A stretch of 64,000 nt of DNA, from the NCBI RefSeq assembly GCF_003058195.1, contig NZ_QBUH01000004.1, forward strand, positions 372,001 to 436,000. Direction: 5' to 3'. Source of the DNA: Elizabethkingia sp. YR214. Its GTDB lineage: Bacteria > Bacteroidota > Bacteroidia > Flavobacteriales > Weeksellaceae. Position numbers and translations under genes: made by a program. Shown in pieces: positions 1 through 8,256 of this stretch. The notes beneath the pieces were generated by a model. That model saw nothing but the letters and a program-made list of their open reading frames with translations. It did no database searches and was not told where the DNA came from. Each line of letters begins with the position of its first letter. Within the stretch, counting starts at the first letter, position 1.

Positions 1-141
1 CAATGTTGTTTAATAAGCTATCGTTGCCCCTTTTAACGGACACGTTTTTTAGTATAATACTGTTCATTGGTTGTTGGTTATTAGTTGGTTGCTTAGTAGT
101 ATAAGCGAATGGTTATACGAATTTACGTATTTGTAATCGTA

Positions 142-1407
142 TTACTTCAGATACCACAGCATTTTTTCAATATCTTTTGGTTTTGCATTCAGTTTTTTCA
201 GAATATCATTTTTATCCGAAACTGAAGTACGGTAAAATATTATTTTGTCTGCATGAAACCTGAAATAGGGATGTCTTTTTAGTGTGGATTCATCTGCTGT
301 TAGTATATCAATTTTATTAACCTTACTGATATCTAATTTAGCTTCCTGAATTAGCTTTAGTGCTAAATCCTTATCAATGTTATAGGTCTCCAGTATTTGT
401 TCTTTTTGGGCGAAACCACCTAGTTTTTTTCTAAACCCAAGAAGGCTGGCGGCAGCTTTTTCATCAAAACCATAATCACGAAGCTGTTGGAAAGATATAG
501 TATTAATATCCGGCTCTGTAATTTGTTTAAGGGTTAATTTTGATATAGGCTGATTAATGCGAATCCATGGTTTTAATTCTTCAAACTTTTCAGCAGAGAT
601 CATATAACACCTTTCTAGATCCGCAAGAGTTTTAAAACTTCCTTTTAATATTTTTTCTTTATAGTTCAGTATACCCTGTACCTGTTTTTCTGAGAAGCCC
701 AGATCTTTCCACTCCTTTGCTGTAAGTGTATTGGGATCAAATATGCTTTTAGGTTTTATCAGAGGCTTTGTCGTAATTTTTTGCTGAGGGAATAATAAAA
801 AGGGCTCCAGTTGTAGGAATTGTGATTCGCTGATGATAAAACACTCCTTAAATTTCTCTTTAGACAAAAAGCTCCCACCTAAGTACTTTTTATATTTTAA
901 AATAGATTCAGATTGACGTTCCGAAAATCCTAAATTAACCCAGTCTTGTGCATTGTAATTGTCAGGATTGAATTTCCCTCTGATTGTAAGTTTTTTATCT
1001 TTCTTTTTGTAATCCGGATTTTTGTCTGTAGCTGTTTCCGGAAGTAATATATAAAGGCTAAGTTCAGCGAATTTATCTTTACTTATAGCAAAGCATTCAG
1101 ATAGCTGTTCTTTGGAAGTAAAGTTTCCTTTGCAGATTTTTTCTTTATAATTCAGAATGATTGCTGTCTGCTTTGGTGTGAATCCCAGCTTGTCCCATTG
1201 TTCGTGATTAAGATCATTAGGGTTAAATGCTTTAAGAGCAAGAGTAGGTTTATCAGCAGGAATAAATTCTATGGCATCGGAAGGTTGCTGGATTTTGTAT
1301 TTTTTATAAAAATGAAAAGATACTTCTAAAATAAGCACCAAAAGTCCTAAAACAGCTAATCCAATAAACTGTTTCTTTCTCATGTGAAATGAGAGCAAGG
1401 ATTTCAT
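142..1407 (-). CDS. Membrane-anchored helix-hairpin-helix repeat protein (ComEA-like modules)
   Basis: The 421-residue product has one N-terminal membrane segment (about residues 14-34), then a soluble part made almost entirely of five helix-hairpin-helix-like repeats at about 61-123, 146-206, 223-284, 299-357 and 364-421. The first three share a pattern of F-[ND]-P-N, a W followed by LGF, a helix rich in K/Q/S, and YK followed by GxF. Each resembles the DNA-binding module of the competence protein ComEA, which usually has one such pair. An envelope-anchored DNA-binding or protein-binding role is inference. Translation may start at Met-1 or Met-9 (MRKKQF); both keep the membrane anchor. It stands alone on the minus strand. 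Confidence 0.75.
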   Translation of the reverse strand: MKSLLSFHMRKKQFIGLAVLGLLVLILEVSFHFYKKYKIQQPSDAIEFIPADKPTLALKAFNPNDLNHEQWDKLGFTPKQTAIILNYKEKICKGNFTSKEQLSECFAISKDKFAELSLYILLPETATDKNPDYKKKDKKLTIRGKFNPDNYNAQDWVNLGFSERQSESILKYKKYLGGSFLSKEKFKECFIISESQFLQLEPFLLFPQQKITTKPLIKPKSIFDPNTLTAKEWKDLGFSEKQVQGILNYKEKILKGSFKTLADLERCYMISAEKFEELKPWIRINQPISKLTLKQITEPDINTISFQQLRDYGFDEKAAASLLGFRKKLGGFAQKEQILETYNIDKDLALKLIQEAKLDISKVNKIDILTADESTLKRHPYFRFHADKIIFYRTSVSDKNDILKKLNAKPKDIEKMLWYLK

Positions 1408-1583
1408 ATTTTATTATTTAATATTATTTCTCTTTAAAGATAAATATTTTTTATTAAATGAGTGTTTTTGCATTTTAAATTAAATGTAATTAATTTATTG
1501 TGTGTAAATAATGATTGTTAGTTGGTTTTTCAGTTGTGCTAAGTCAAGTCCTGTAATAAAACCATGAGGATTATAAAATAAAA

Positions 1584-1605
1584 GACCTGCCATAGAAAGC
1601 AGGAC
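1584..1605 (-). terminator. Weak terminator after the MerR gene
   Basis: CCTGC and GCAGG arms with an outer G-C pair around an 8-base loop, followed on the minus strand by TCTTTTATTTT. The stem is short, so confidence is modest. Confidence 0.45.
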
Positions 1606-1638
1606 ATTATTATTTAATATGAATAGTATTTTTTTACT

Positions 1639-1977
1639 TTATTCATTTTCAGTTAAAGATTCTTTTAGCTTTAGTAGTTCTGCTTTTACAAACTCCAATC
1701 GGTCTATTAATTCAACCGTCTTTTCAACCTTAGGAGATGTACTTAAGGCTGTTTTAGCACCTTCCAAAGTGTAGCCTTTTTCCTTTACCAAGTGATAAAT
1801 GACTTTCAGATTTTTAATATCCTCGGGAGTAAAATAACGGTTCCCTTTCTTATTTTTTTTCGGTTTTATAATAGTAAACTCTTGCTCCCAATAGCGAATA
1901 AGAGAGGTGTTTACATTAAAAGCTTTGGCAACTTCTCCAATAGAATAATATAGTTTTTCCGGCAGTTCTACTTTCAT
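1639..1977 (-). CDS. MerR-family transcriptional regulator
   Basis: A 112-residue protein with a MerR-type winged helix-turn-helix at the N terminus: YSIGEVAKAFNVNTSLIRYW at about residues 11-30, then a wing containing KGNRYFTPEDI. A short helical stretch (about 85-110) is probably the dimerisation coiled coil. There is no effector-binding domain and no cysteine pattern, so no ligand can be proposed. Short MerR proteins of this shape are common in Bacteroidota. It is transcribed alone; the next gene upstream is divergent. Confidence 0.85.
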   Translation of the reverse strand: MKVELPEKLYYSIGEVAKAFNVNTSLIRYWEQEFTIIKPKKNKKGNRYFTPEDIKNLKVIYHLVKEKGYTLEGAKTALSTSPKVEKTVELIDRLEFVKAELLKLKESLTENE

Positions 1978-1992
1978 AATTTCTTGTTAAAG

Positions 1993-2000
1993 CAAAGGTA
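1993..2000 (-). promoter_or_regulatory. -7 element for the MerR gene
   Basis: Minus-strand TACCTTTG fits the Bacteroidota -7 consensus TAnnTTTG and lies 16 bases before the start codon. No clear TTG -33 element is visible. Confidence 0.4.
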
Positions 2001-2187
2001 AATATTTTTTCGTGATGTAATGCCTTCGTGATTATTTATAGTTTATGTAATAGTTTAAGTTTTTGAGTACTGAAACATTTAATTTTTATTGATTTTGTTG
2101 GTCTAAGAATATTTAATTATGTTAAATTGTTGTAATAATAATATTTTGTATATTGCCCCAGTGTAATTAACCAAATCAAAAAAATCT

Positions 2188-2904
2188 ATGAAAAAAAGTT
2201 TATGCAAGGCATTATGTCTTTGCCTATTACCCGTGGGCGCAAGTTTGTTCGCACAGAACAAGTTTAAAATTGGCCTGGATGCCGGATATACGTACAGTGT
2301 ATTAAATGGCAATGTTTCAAATTTAGTAGATACAAAATACTCTGGCCGTTATGGTTTTGGAGTAAATCTTTTCGGAGAATATATGATCTGGAAGTCTATT
2401 TTTATGTCTACAGGGGTTTCCTTTCTGCAAAAGAATTATAAATATGAAAGAACAGGAACCCGTTCCGGACAGTATACCGATTACAAGAACAATTTCCTTT
2501 CTTTCCCTTTACTAGTTGGGGCTTATATTCTGAATAATCCACACGAAAGTAAAGGCGTATGGATTAAAGTAGCAGGTGGTATGTATACAGAATACTGGCT
2601 AAATATGAAGAGAGAGGGGCAGTATCCTGTTTTTGGAGGATTGCAACCTGATGGTACTTTTCCTTATGTAAAGGTATCGGATACTTACGACTTTAAAAAG
2701 AATGAAAATCAGTTGAATCGTTTTGGTTATGGGCTTCAGGGACAGGCTCAGTTAGGTTATTCTTTTGATAAGTTCGATGTATATGGTGCTTATAATTATC
2801 AGTATGGTTTATCGGATATCAGCAAAACAAACACAGATAAAGAACAAAAGGCAACGACCCGTTCTTATATGATTTCTGTAGGTGTATCTTATAAATTCGA
2901 TTAA
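2188..2904 (+). CDS. Outer-membrane beta-barrel protein (PorT-like fold)
   Basis: A 238-residue protein with a clear signal peptide (KKSLCK, then a hydrophobic core, cleavage after about Ala-22, mature start QNKFKIG). The rest alternates short beta strands rich in Y, F and G with polar loops, and ends in SYKFD, a C-terminal aromatic strand typical of barrels of the OMP_b-brl_2 kind. Function is unknown. The next gene, an S41-type lipoprotein, starts 29 bases downstream on the same strand, so the two are probably co-transcribed and may act together at the outer membrane. Confidence 0.75.
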   Translation: MKKSLCKALCLCLLPVGASLFAQNKFKIGLDAGYTYSVLNGNVSNLVDTKYSGRYGFGVNLFGEYMIWKSIFMSTGVSFLQKNYKYERTGTRSGQYTDYKNNFLSFPLLVGAYILNNPHESKGVWIKVAGGMYTEYWLNMKREGQYPVFGGLQPDGTFPYVKVSDTYDFKKNENQLNRFGYGLQGQAQLGYSFDKFDVYGAYNYQYGLSDISKTNTDKEQKATTRSYMISVGVSYKFD

Positions 2905-2933
2905 CCCTTATCAACCAAATAACTATTTAAATT

Positions 2934-4601
2934 ATGAAAAGAAATTTTATAAAAATACCAGTTTTGGCTTTAGTTTTGGCTCTGTCAACTTTAGCACTAA
3001 ACTCATGTGTGAAAGACGAAGAAACTTCGATAACTGAGCCTACACGGTATACGAGTGGGGATGTAAAATCTTATGCCGATCTTTTTAAAGTATTCTGGAC
3101 AGTAATGGATCAGCGCTATAACTATTTCTATGAGCAAAAAAGAGCCGATGGAATGGATTGGAATGCTATATACCGTGAATACTATCCAAAGTTTGCAGCA
3201 CTGAAAACCTTTGGTAAGAGTACGGATAATGATAAAGATATTAACGATGACAAGCTGAAAGCTGCACAATATTTCACTGATATTGTAAATCCTATTATAG
3301 ATCAACATTTTTATGTTGATATAAAGTTGCCTGCATCGAATAATAATGTTGTTTCTACGTATAGATTTAGCGGAGGAATGAAAAACAAAAGAAATAATAT
3401 TTATCCTTTTAGTGCGAAGTATGGTTATATGAAGGATAGACTTGCTGGAAATGCTTTGATGTTAGATAACTTCTTATTAGCCGGGAATTTAAAATCTAAT
3501 CCAGATATCTATTACTTTAGTTTTGCCCAGTTTGCTCTGACATCAAATTTAAAAATTGATCTGTTAGACAAGTATTTGACTCCGGATACAGGTAATGGAT
3601 TATTATTAACAACTGCTGATATTGATGCTTCAAAAGAATTGAGTTCAATTAAAGATGCTACTTTTAGAAATAAAGTAAGAGATTTTACGGTAAATATTCT
3701 AAATCAATGGAATTCTTTCCCTGCTTCAGCAGAAGTAAAGGCTTTTAATGATCAGATTGCTCCTTTTAAAACCACGGAGGTTGTATCTGATGCTTTTCTG
3801 GATGTAACCCAAAAAGCATTGACAAAATCTAAAAATTTGGTGGCGTACAATAGTGGTGCAACTTATGCACCTGTTTTAACAGCAGAAAGTCTTCCTTATA
3901 TTCAATGGTTTGTATCCAAAATGGGAACACATGTGCAATGGGGGTATAGATTACCTCAGTTTCAGGATGCTGCTCAGGGAATAATTAATAAGGCTCCACT
4001 TTATAAAAATTTCTTTAACCCGCTGAAAAAAGGTGATATTAAGAAAATTATTATAGACCTTAGAGGTAATGGTGGTGGAGCTATTGTTGATGCTCGATTC
4101 TTTACAGATCGTTTTATTACGAAACCTGCTGTTTGGGGTTATCAAAGAACAAAAGAAGGGAATGGCCAATTTAATTATACCCCATGGGTTCCAATGCAGG
4201 CTAATCCACATCAGTTTGGTCTTCCGTCTAATATTCCGATTGTAATTTTAACAGATAAAGGAAGTGCCAGTATGTCTGAAATGTCGACAATGATGATCAA
4301 AACTCAAGGATCACAGGTGATTTCAGTAGGTGATTATAGTGCAGGAGCTACTGCTGGTTTAGGATCTCCGGATGATTTTAATGGTGGTACCAGAGATCAA
4401 ATCGCAGGTTATCTTACTTTCTATATGCCGCTAATGGCAGCTAAAGATGCCAGCGGACAGGTCATAGAAGGCGTAGGAGTAAAACCAGATATTTTTGTAA
4501 CACCTCCTACAGATGCAGAGGTAGCAGCAATGCAAAGTTCACCATCAACTTTTGTAGATAGGGTGATTAATGAAGCTGTGAAATATTTATCTGGAAAGTA
4601 A
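2934..4601 (+). CDS. S41-family peptidase-like lipoprotein
   Basis: The 555-residue product begins with a lipoprotein signal ending ALNSC (Cys-25), followed by acidic KDEE. The C-terminal half has S41 (C-terminal processing peptidase) landmarks: KKIIIDLRGNGGG at about 370-382 and the serine loop DKGSASMSEM at about 441-450, with Ser-446 as likely nucleophile. The lysine expected about 25 residues later (family GxxTxGK) is absent; the sequence there is GDYSAGATAG. The N-terminal 250 residues match nothing I recognise and I see no clear PDZ domain. It follows the barrel gene 2188-2904 by 29 bases. Catalysis is uncertain: it could use a tricorn-like residue set or be inactive. Confidence 0.8.
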   Translation: MKRNFIKIPVLALVLALSTLALNSCVKDEETSITEPTRYTSGDVKSYADLFKVFWTVMDQRYNYFYEQKRADGMDWNAIYREYYPKFAALKTFGKSTDNDKDINDDKLKAAQYFTDIVNPIIDQHFYVDIKLPASNNNVVSTYRFSGGMKNKRNNIYPFSAKYGYMKDRLAGNALMLDNFLLAGNLKSNPDIYYFSFAQFALTSNLKIDLLDKYLTPDTGNGLLLTTADIDASKELSSIKDATFRNKVRDFTVNILNQWNSFPASAEVKAFNDQIAPFKTTEVVSDAFLDVTQKALTKSKNLVAYNSGATYAPVLTAESLPYIQWFVSKMGTHVQWGYRLPQFQDAAQGIINKAPLYKNFFNPLKKGDIKKIIIDLRGNGGGAIVDARFFTDRFITKPAVWGYQRTKEGNGQFNYTPWVPMQANPHQFGLPSNIPIVILTDKGSASMSEMSTMMIKTQGSQVISVGDYSAGATAGLGSPDDFNGGTRDQIAGYLTFYMPLMAAKDASGQVIEGVGVKPDIFVTPPTDAEVAAMQSSPSTFVDRVINEAVKYLSGK

Positions 4602-4615
4602 ATGTATATAAACAA

Positions 4616-4642
4616 AAAACCGCCTCAAAAGGGCGGTTTTTA
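4616..4642. terminator. Bidirectional terminator
   Basis: AAAACCGCC and GGCGGTTTT arms flank a 7-base loop, with T-runs on both strands. It lies between two convergent genes and can serve both. Confidence 0.85.
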
Positions 4643-4645
4643 TTT

Positions 4646-5953
4646 TTAATAAGCTATTTCCATTTTTATTTTTTTGCCTTTTAGCTTTTCGGTAGCTAAT
4701 TTCTTTAGTAATGCTGAAACTTTCTTTCGGGATACAGCAACATAAGAAGTGGTATCTTTTACTTCAATTAGTCCGACATCATCTTTTTCCAATTCCCCCT
4801 TCTTGATAAGGTATCCGACAATATCTACTTTGTTTACTTTATCTTTTTTACCGGCACTGATATAAATGGTCTGGAAAGCCGTTTGTTGTGGGATTTTGTT
4901 TTCACCTTCTACATTTTCAACAGGAATATCCTTCTCTAAAAAAGGAAAATTATCATCTTCTTTCATAATAAGGTAAGCAAAACCTTTGGCATTCATTCTT
5001 GCAGTACGGCCATTTCTGTGAATAAAAGCATCTTCTTTAGGTGGAAGTTGATAATGTACAATAGATTCTACTTCAGGAATGTCAAGCCCACGTGCGGCTA
5101 AATCCGTTGTGATAAGAATTTTTGTAGAATCATTACGGAATTTTAGTAACGCTCGTTCTCTTTCATCCTGTTCCATACCACCATGGAAAGTTTCTCTTTC
5201 AATTCCTTTGTCTTTTAAAAGTTCCGATATTCTGTCCACAGCTTCTCTGTGGTTACAAAATATCAATGTTCTTTTATTGCCAATTTTGCATATTAGATGA
5301 AAAAGAGCATCTAGTTTTTCTTCGGCAGTTGTAATAACTTTTTTAAACTGAATATCCGGTTTTACCTCATTTAGTTTTAAAAAATCAATTGTCTTTTCAT
5401 CTTTTAATCCTGTGAAAGCAGGAATTTCTTCCATTGCAGTAGCAGAAGTTAAAATCCTTTGAGACAGATTTTTCATTGATTCTATAATGAAGCTCATTTC
5501 TTCCTGAAAGCCGAATTCAAGAGATTTATCGAACTCGTCTAAAATCAAAGTACTGATTGAAGAAGGATTGAAACTATTGTTTCTAAGGTGATCTGCAATT
5601 CTTCCCGGTGTTCCTATTAATAGAGCAGGAGCTTCAGTCAAGCTGTTTACTTCAGTCTTTTTATCGTGTCCTCCATAACAAACGGTTACTTTGTAATCGG
5701 TTTTCATTGCTTTGAAGACTTGTTCTATCTGCAATGCCAATTCTCTTGCCGGTACCAAAACTAAAGCCTGAATTCCTGACTTGTCTTTTTTTAGATTTCG
5801 AAGTACAGGAAATAAGAAAGCCAGTGTTTTTCCTGAACCTGTAGGAGAGAGAAGAACCACGTCATTTTTATTTTCTGTGGCTTTGTATGTGGATTTTTGC
5901 ATCTGATTCATATCCTGAATCTGCAATTTTTTATAAATCGATTCTAAATTCAT
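4646..5953 (-). CDS. dbpA: DEAD-box ATP-dependent RNA helicase, DbpA-like
   Basis: A 435-residue helicase with the family motifs in order: motif I SPTGSGKT (36-43), Ia PARELA, Ib TPGRI, motif II DEFD (139-142) in place of DEAD, motif III TSAT (169-172), then the second RecA domain with TTDLAARGLDIP and HRNGRTAR. The last ~70 residues (GYLIKKGELEKDDVGLIEVK and the strands after it) look like the DbpA C-terminal RNA-binding domain, which in E. coli recognises 23S rRNA hairpin 92. A role in 50S ribosome assembly is therefore likely. The minus-strand start ATG sits only 4 bases after a -7 element, so the mRNA may be leaderless. Confidence 0.88.
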   Translation of the reverse strand: MNLESIYKKLQIQDMNQMQKSTYKATENKNDVVLLSPTGSGKTLAFLFPVLRNLKKDKSGIQALVLVPARELALQIEQVFKAMKTDYKVTVCYGGHDKKTEVNSLTEAPALLIGTPGRIADHLRNNSFNPSSISTLILDEFDKSLEFGFQEEMSFIIESMKNLSQRILTSATAMEEIPAFTGLKDEKTIDFLKLNEVKPDIQFKKVITTAEEKLDALFHLICKIGNKRTLIFCNHREAVDRISELLKDKGIERETFHGGMEQDERERALLKFRNDSTKILITTDLAARGLDIPEVESIVHYQLPPKEDAFIHRNGRTARMNAKGFAYLIMKEDDNFPFLEKDIPVENVEGENKIPQQTAFQTIYISAGKKDKVNKVDIVGYLIKKGELEKDDVGLIEVKDTTSYVAVSRKKVSALLKKLATEKLKGKKIKMEIAY

Positions 5954-5957
5954 GCTG

Positions 5958-5965
5958 CAAAGATA
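5958..5965 (-). promoter_or_regulatory. -7 element for dbpA
   Basis: Minus-strand TATCTTTG matches TAnnTTTG. Its last base is followed by only four bases before the ATG, which would put the transcription start at or next to the start codon. No -33 element is obvious. Confidence 0.4.
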
Positions 5966-6169
5966 GGTTTTTGAATACTCAGATTTCAGATCATTTATAA
6001 AAATGAATGTTTTTGGAAGCGTTGAATAGTTTAATTTACAATGAATAAGAGATCTCAGGTGCCCGGAACAATACAGTGGTTTTTTTATGATCTTATCAGC
6101 TTATAATTCAGTTAATTACTCCGCTGTAAAAAAACTTTAAAATACAAGGTTATATTATAAAATAAGTTG

Positions 6170-6177
6170 TATTTTTG
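6170..6177 (+). promoter_or_regulatory. -7 element for rpsA
   Basis: TATTTTTG matches TAnnTTTG and would give a leader of about 115 bases before the rpsA ATG at 6299. No clean -33 TTG was found at the usual distance. Confidence 0.5.
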
Positions 6178-6230
6178 CACCACTTTTTGTGGGTATAACT
6201 TTGGCAAAGTAAATATAATTACTTAACAAC

Positions 6231-6280
6231 TTCCGGAATTTCTGCAGTCACATTAAGCCAAAGAGCAGAGGAGGACGGAA
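6231..6280 (+). promoter_or_regulatory. Candidate rpsA leader hairpin holding a Shine-Dalgarno-like sequence
   Basis: TTCCG (6231-6235) can pair with CGGAA (6276-6280), and TCTGC (6241-6245) with GCAGA (6265-6269), extended by two U-G pairs. AGGAGG (6269-6274) overlaps the end of the inner stem and the internal loop, 24 bases before the ATG, too far for a normal Shine-Dalgarno contact. No alternative start codon follows it at normal spacing. This suggests a translational control element, perhaps S1 autoregulation. The rest of the 345-base gap 5954-6298 holds only AT-rich sequence and the promoter. Confidence 0.45.
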
Positions 6281-6298
6281 TACAAAATTTTTTAGAAA

Positions 6299-8083
6299 AT
6301 GTCAAAAGAGACAAATTCAGCAGAGGTTCTTTTGAACCAAAACGTAGCACCAGAACAATTTGACTGGGAATCTTTCGAAAGTGGATTAAATGCAGAGGAC
6401 AGAAAAGAAAAGAACGAACTAGAAGAAATCTACAAAGGATCTCTTAACGATCTTGAAGATAACGACGTTCTTGTAGGTAAAGTAGTAAGATTAACAGACA
6501 AAGAAGCGATTGTTGACATCAACTTCAAATCTGAAGGTGTTATTTCTCTTAACGAATTCCGTTACAACCAAGGTTTACAAGTAGGTGACGAGGTTGAAGT
6601 AATGGTTGACAGAAGAGAAGACAAGTCTGGACAGTTACAACTTTCTCACAAGAAAGCTAGAACTCTTAGAGCTTGGGATAAAGTAAATGAATACCACGAG
6701 TCTGGAGAAATCGTTAACGGTTTCGTTAAATCTAGAACTAAAGGTGGTATGATTGTAGATGTATTCGGTATCGAAGCATTCTTACCAGGTTCTCAGATCG
6801 ATGTTAAGCCTATTAAAGATTACGATCAGTTTGTAGGTAAAACAATGGAATTCAAAATTGTTAAGATCAACCACGAATTCAAAAACGTTGTTGTTTCTCA
6901 TAAAGCTCTTATTGAAGCTGATATCGAAGGTCAGAAAAAAGAGATCATCGCTCAACTTGAAAAAGGTCAAGTACTTGAAGGTACTGTTAAGAACATTACT
7001 TCTTACGGTGTATTCATCGATCTTGGTGGTGTTGACGGTCTTATCCACATTACAGACCTTTCTTGGTCTAGAGTTAACCATCCTTCAGAAATTCTTGAAG
7101 ATGGACAAACTGTTAAAGTGGTTATCCTTGACTTTGATGATGAGAAAACAAGAATTCAGTTAGGTATGAAGCAGCTTGAAGCACACCCTTGGGATGCTTT
7201 AGATGCTAACCTAAAAGTTGGAGATAAAGTAAAAGGTAAAGTAGTAGTTCTTGCTGACTATGGTGCTTTCGTTGAAATCGCTCCAGGTGTAGAAGGTCTT
7301 ATCCACGTATCTGAAATGTCATGGTCTACTCACTTAAGAAGTGCAGGTGATTTCGTGAAAATCGGTGATGAAGTTGAAGCTGAAGTATTAACTATCGACA
7401 GAGAAGATAGAAAAATTTCTTTAGGTATCAAGCAATTAACTCAGGATCCATGGGCTAACATCCAGGAAAAATACCCTGTAGGTTCTCAGCACAAAGGTAC
7501 TGTAAGAAACTTCACTAACTTTGGTGTATTCGTAGAGTTAGAAGAAGGTATCGACGGTCTAATCTATATCTCTGATCTTTCTTGGACTAAGAAAATCAAG
7601 CATCCTTCTGAGTTCTGTAACGTAGGAGATACTCTAGATGTTGTAGTATTAGAACTTGACTTAGATAACAGGAGAATTTCTTTAGGTCACAAGCAATTAC
7701 AAGAAAATCCTTGGGATAAATTCGAAACTAAATATGCTGAAGGAACTGTACACGCAGGTAAAGCAGTAGATGTATTCGATAAAGGAGCTAATGTACAGTT
7801 TGAAGATGCTGAGGTTGAAGCTTTCGCTCCAGCAAGACTTTTAGAGAAAGAAGATGGTTCTAAGATCAAGAAAGGTGAAGAAGCTGACTTCAAAGTAATT
7901 GAATTCAACAAAGAATTCAAGAGAGTTGTAGTTTCTCACACTGGTATCTTCAGAGAAGAGGAAAGAAAGAACATTAAAGAGTCTAAATCTATTTCTTCAA
8001 ACAACAATAACGAAGAAAAAGCAACTCTTGGAGACATCGATGCTCTTGCAGAATTGAAAAGAAAAATGGAAGAAGGTAAATAA
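6299..8083 (+). CDS. rpsA: 30S ribosomal protein S1
   Basis: A 594-residue protein with six consecutive S1 (OB-fold) domains at about residues 50-120, 135-205, 220-295, 305-380, 395-465 and 480-552. The middle ones carry the classic GxVxxxxxxGxFVxL and GLIHxSxxSW signatures. An acidic N-terminal extension (about 45 residues, with EQFDWESFESG) precedes domain 1. S1 binds mRNA on the 30S subunit and helps initiation, which matters in Bacteroidota because few genes carry Shine-Dalgarno sequences. Codon use is strongly biased to a small set, as expected for a highly expressed gene. It is transcribed alone and ends at a strong terminator. Confidence 0.97.
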   Translation: MSKETNSAEVLLNQNVAPEQFDWESFESGLNAEDRKEKNELEEIYKGSLNDLEDNDVLVGKVVRLTDKEAIVDINFKSEGVISLNEFRYNQGLQVGDEVEVMVDRREDKSGQLQLSHKKARTLRAWDKVNEYHESGEIVNGFVKSRTKGGMIVDVFGIEAFLPGSQIDVKPIKDYDQFVGKTMEFKIVKINHEFKNVVVSHKALIEADIEGQKKEIIAQLEKGQVLEGTVKNITSYGVFIDLGGVDGLIHITDLSWSRVNHPSEILEDGQTVKVVILDFDDEKTRIQLGMKQLEAHPWDALDANLKVGDKVKGKVVVLADYGAFVEIAPGVEGLIHVSEMSWSTHLRSAGDFVKIGDEVEAEVLTIDREDRKISLGIKQLTQDPWANIQEKYPVGSQHKGTVRNFTNFGVFVELEEGIDGLIYISDLSWTKKIKHPSEFCNVGDTLDVVVLELDLDNRRISLGHKQLQENPWDKFETKYAEGTVHAGKAVDVFDKGANVQFEDAEVEAFAPARLLEKEDGSKIKKGEEADFKVIEFNKEFKRVVVSHTGIFREEERKNIKESKSISSNNNNEEKATLGDIDALAELKRKMEEGK

Positions 8084-8108
8084 TCCTGAATTCATTTCTT
8101 AATTATAG

Positions 8109-8136
8109 CCCGCCTCTTTTAAGAGGTGGGTTTTTT
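8109..8136 (+). terminator. rpsA terminator
   Basis: CCCGCCTCTT and AAGAGGTGGG arms (one G-T pair) with a 2-base loop, followed by TTTTTT. Confidence 0.85.
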
Positions 8137-8206
8137 ATTTGTATTAAACACTGCTGGATAGGTACAATAGGTCTGTAAGATTTAGTCTCACGCTTTTCAA
8201 AAATAA

Positions 8207-8230
8207 AAACCGCCTAAAATTAGGCGGTTT
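8207..8230 (-). terminator. Terminator of the M60 peptidase gene
   Basis: Perfect 10-bp stem AAACCGCCTA/TAGGCGGTTT with a 4-base loop; read on the minus strand it is followed by TTATTTTTG. Confidence 0.8.
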
Positions 8231-8256
8231 CATTGTTGAAATAATAAAATTATTAA

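Noticed and set aside
60-105. Repeated TTGGTT units at the window start
   Set aside because: Short, irregular, and without any feature of a repeat array or mobile-element end.
6782-7081. Long open frames on the other strand of rpsA
   Set aside because: They lie within the S1 gene, have no start context, and reflect its biased codon use.
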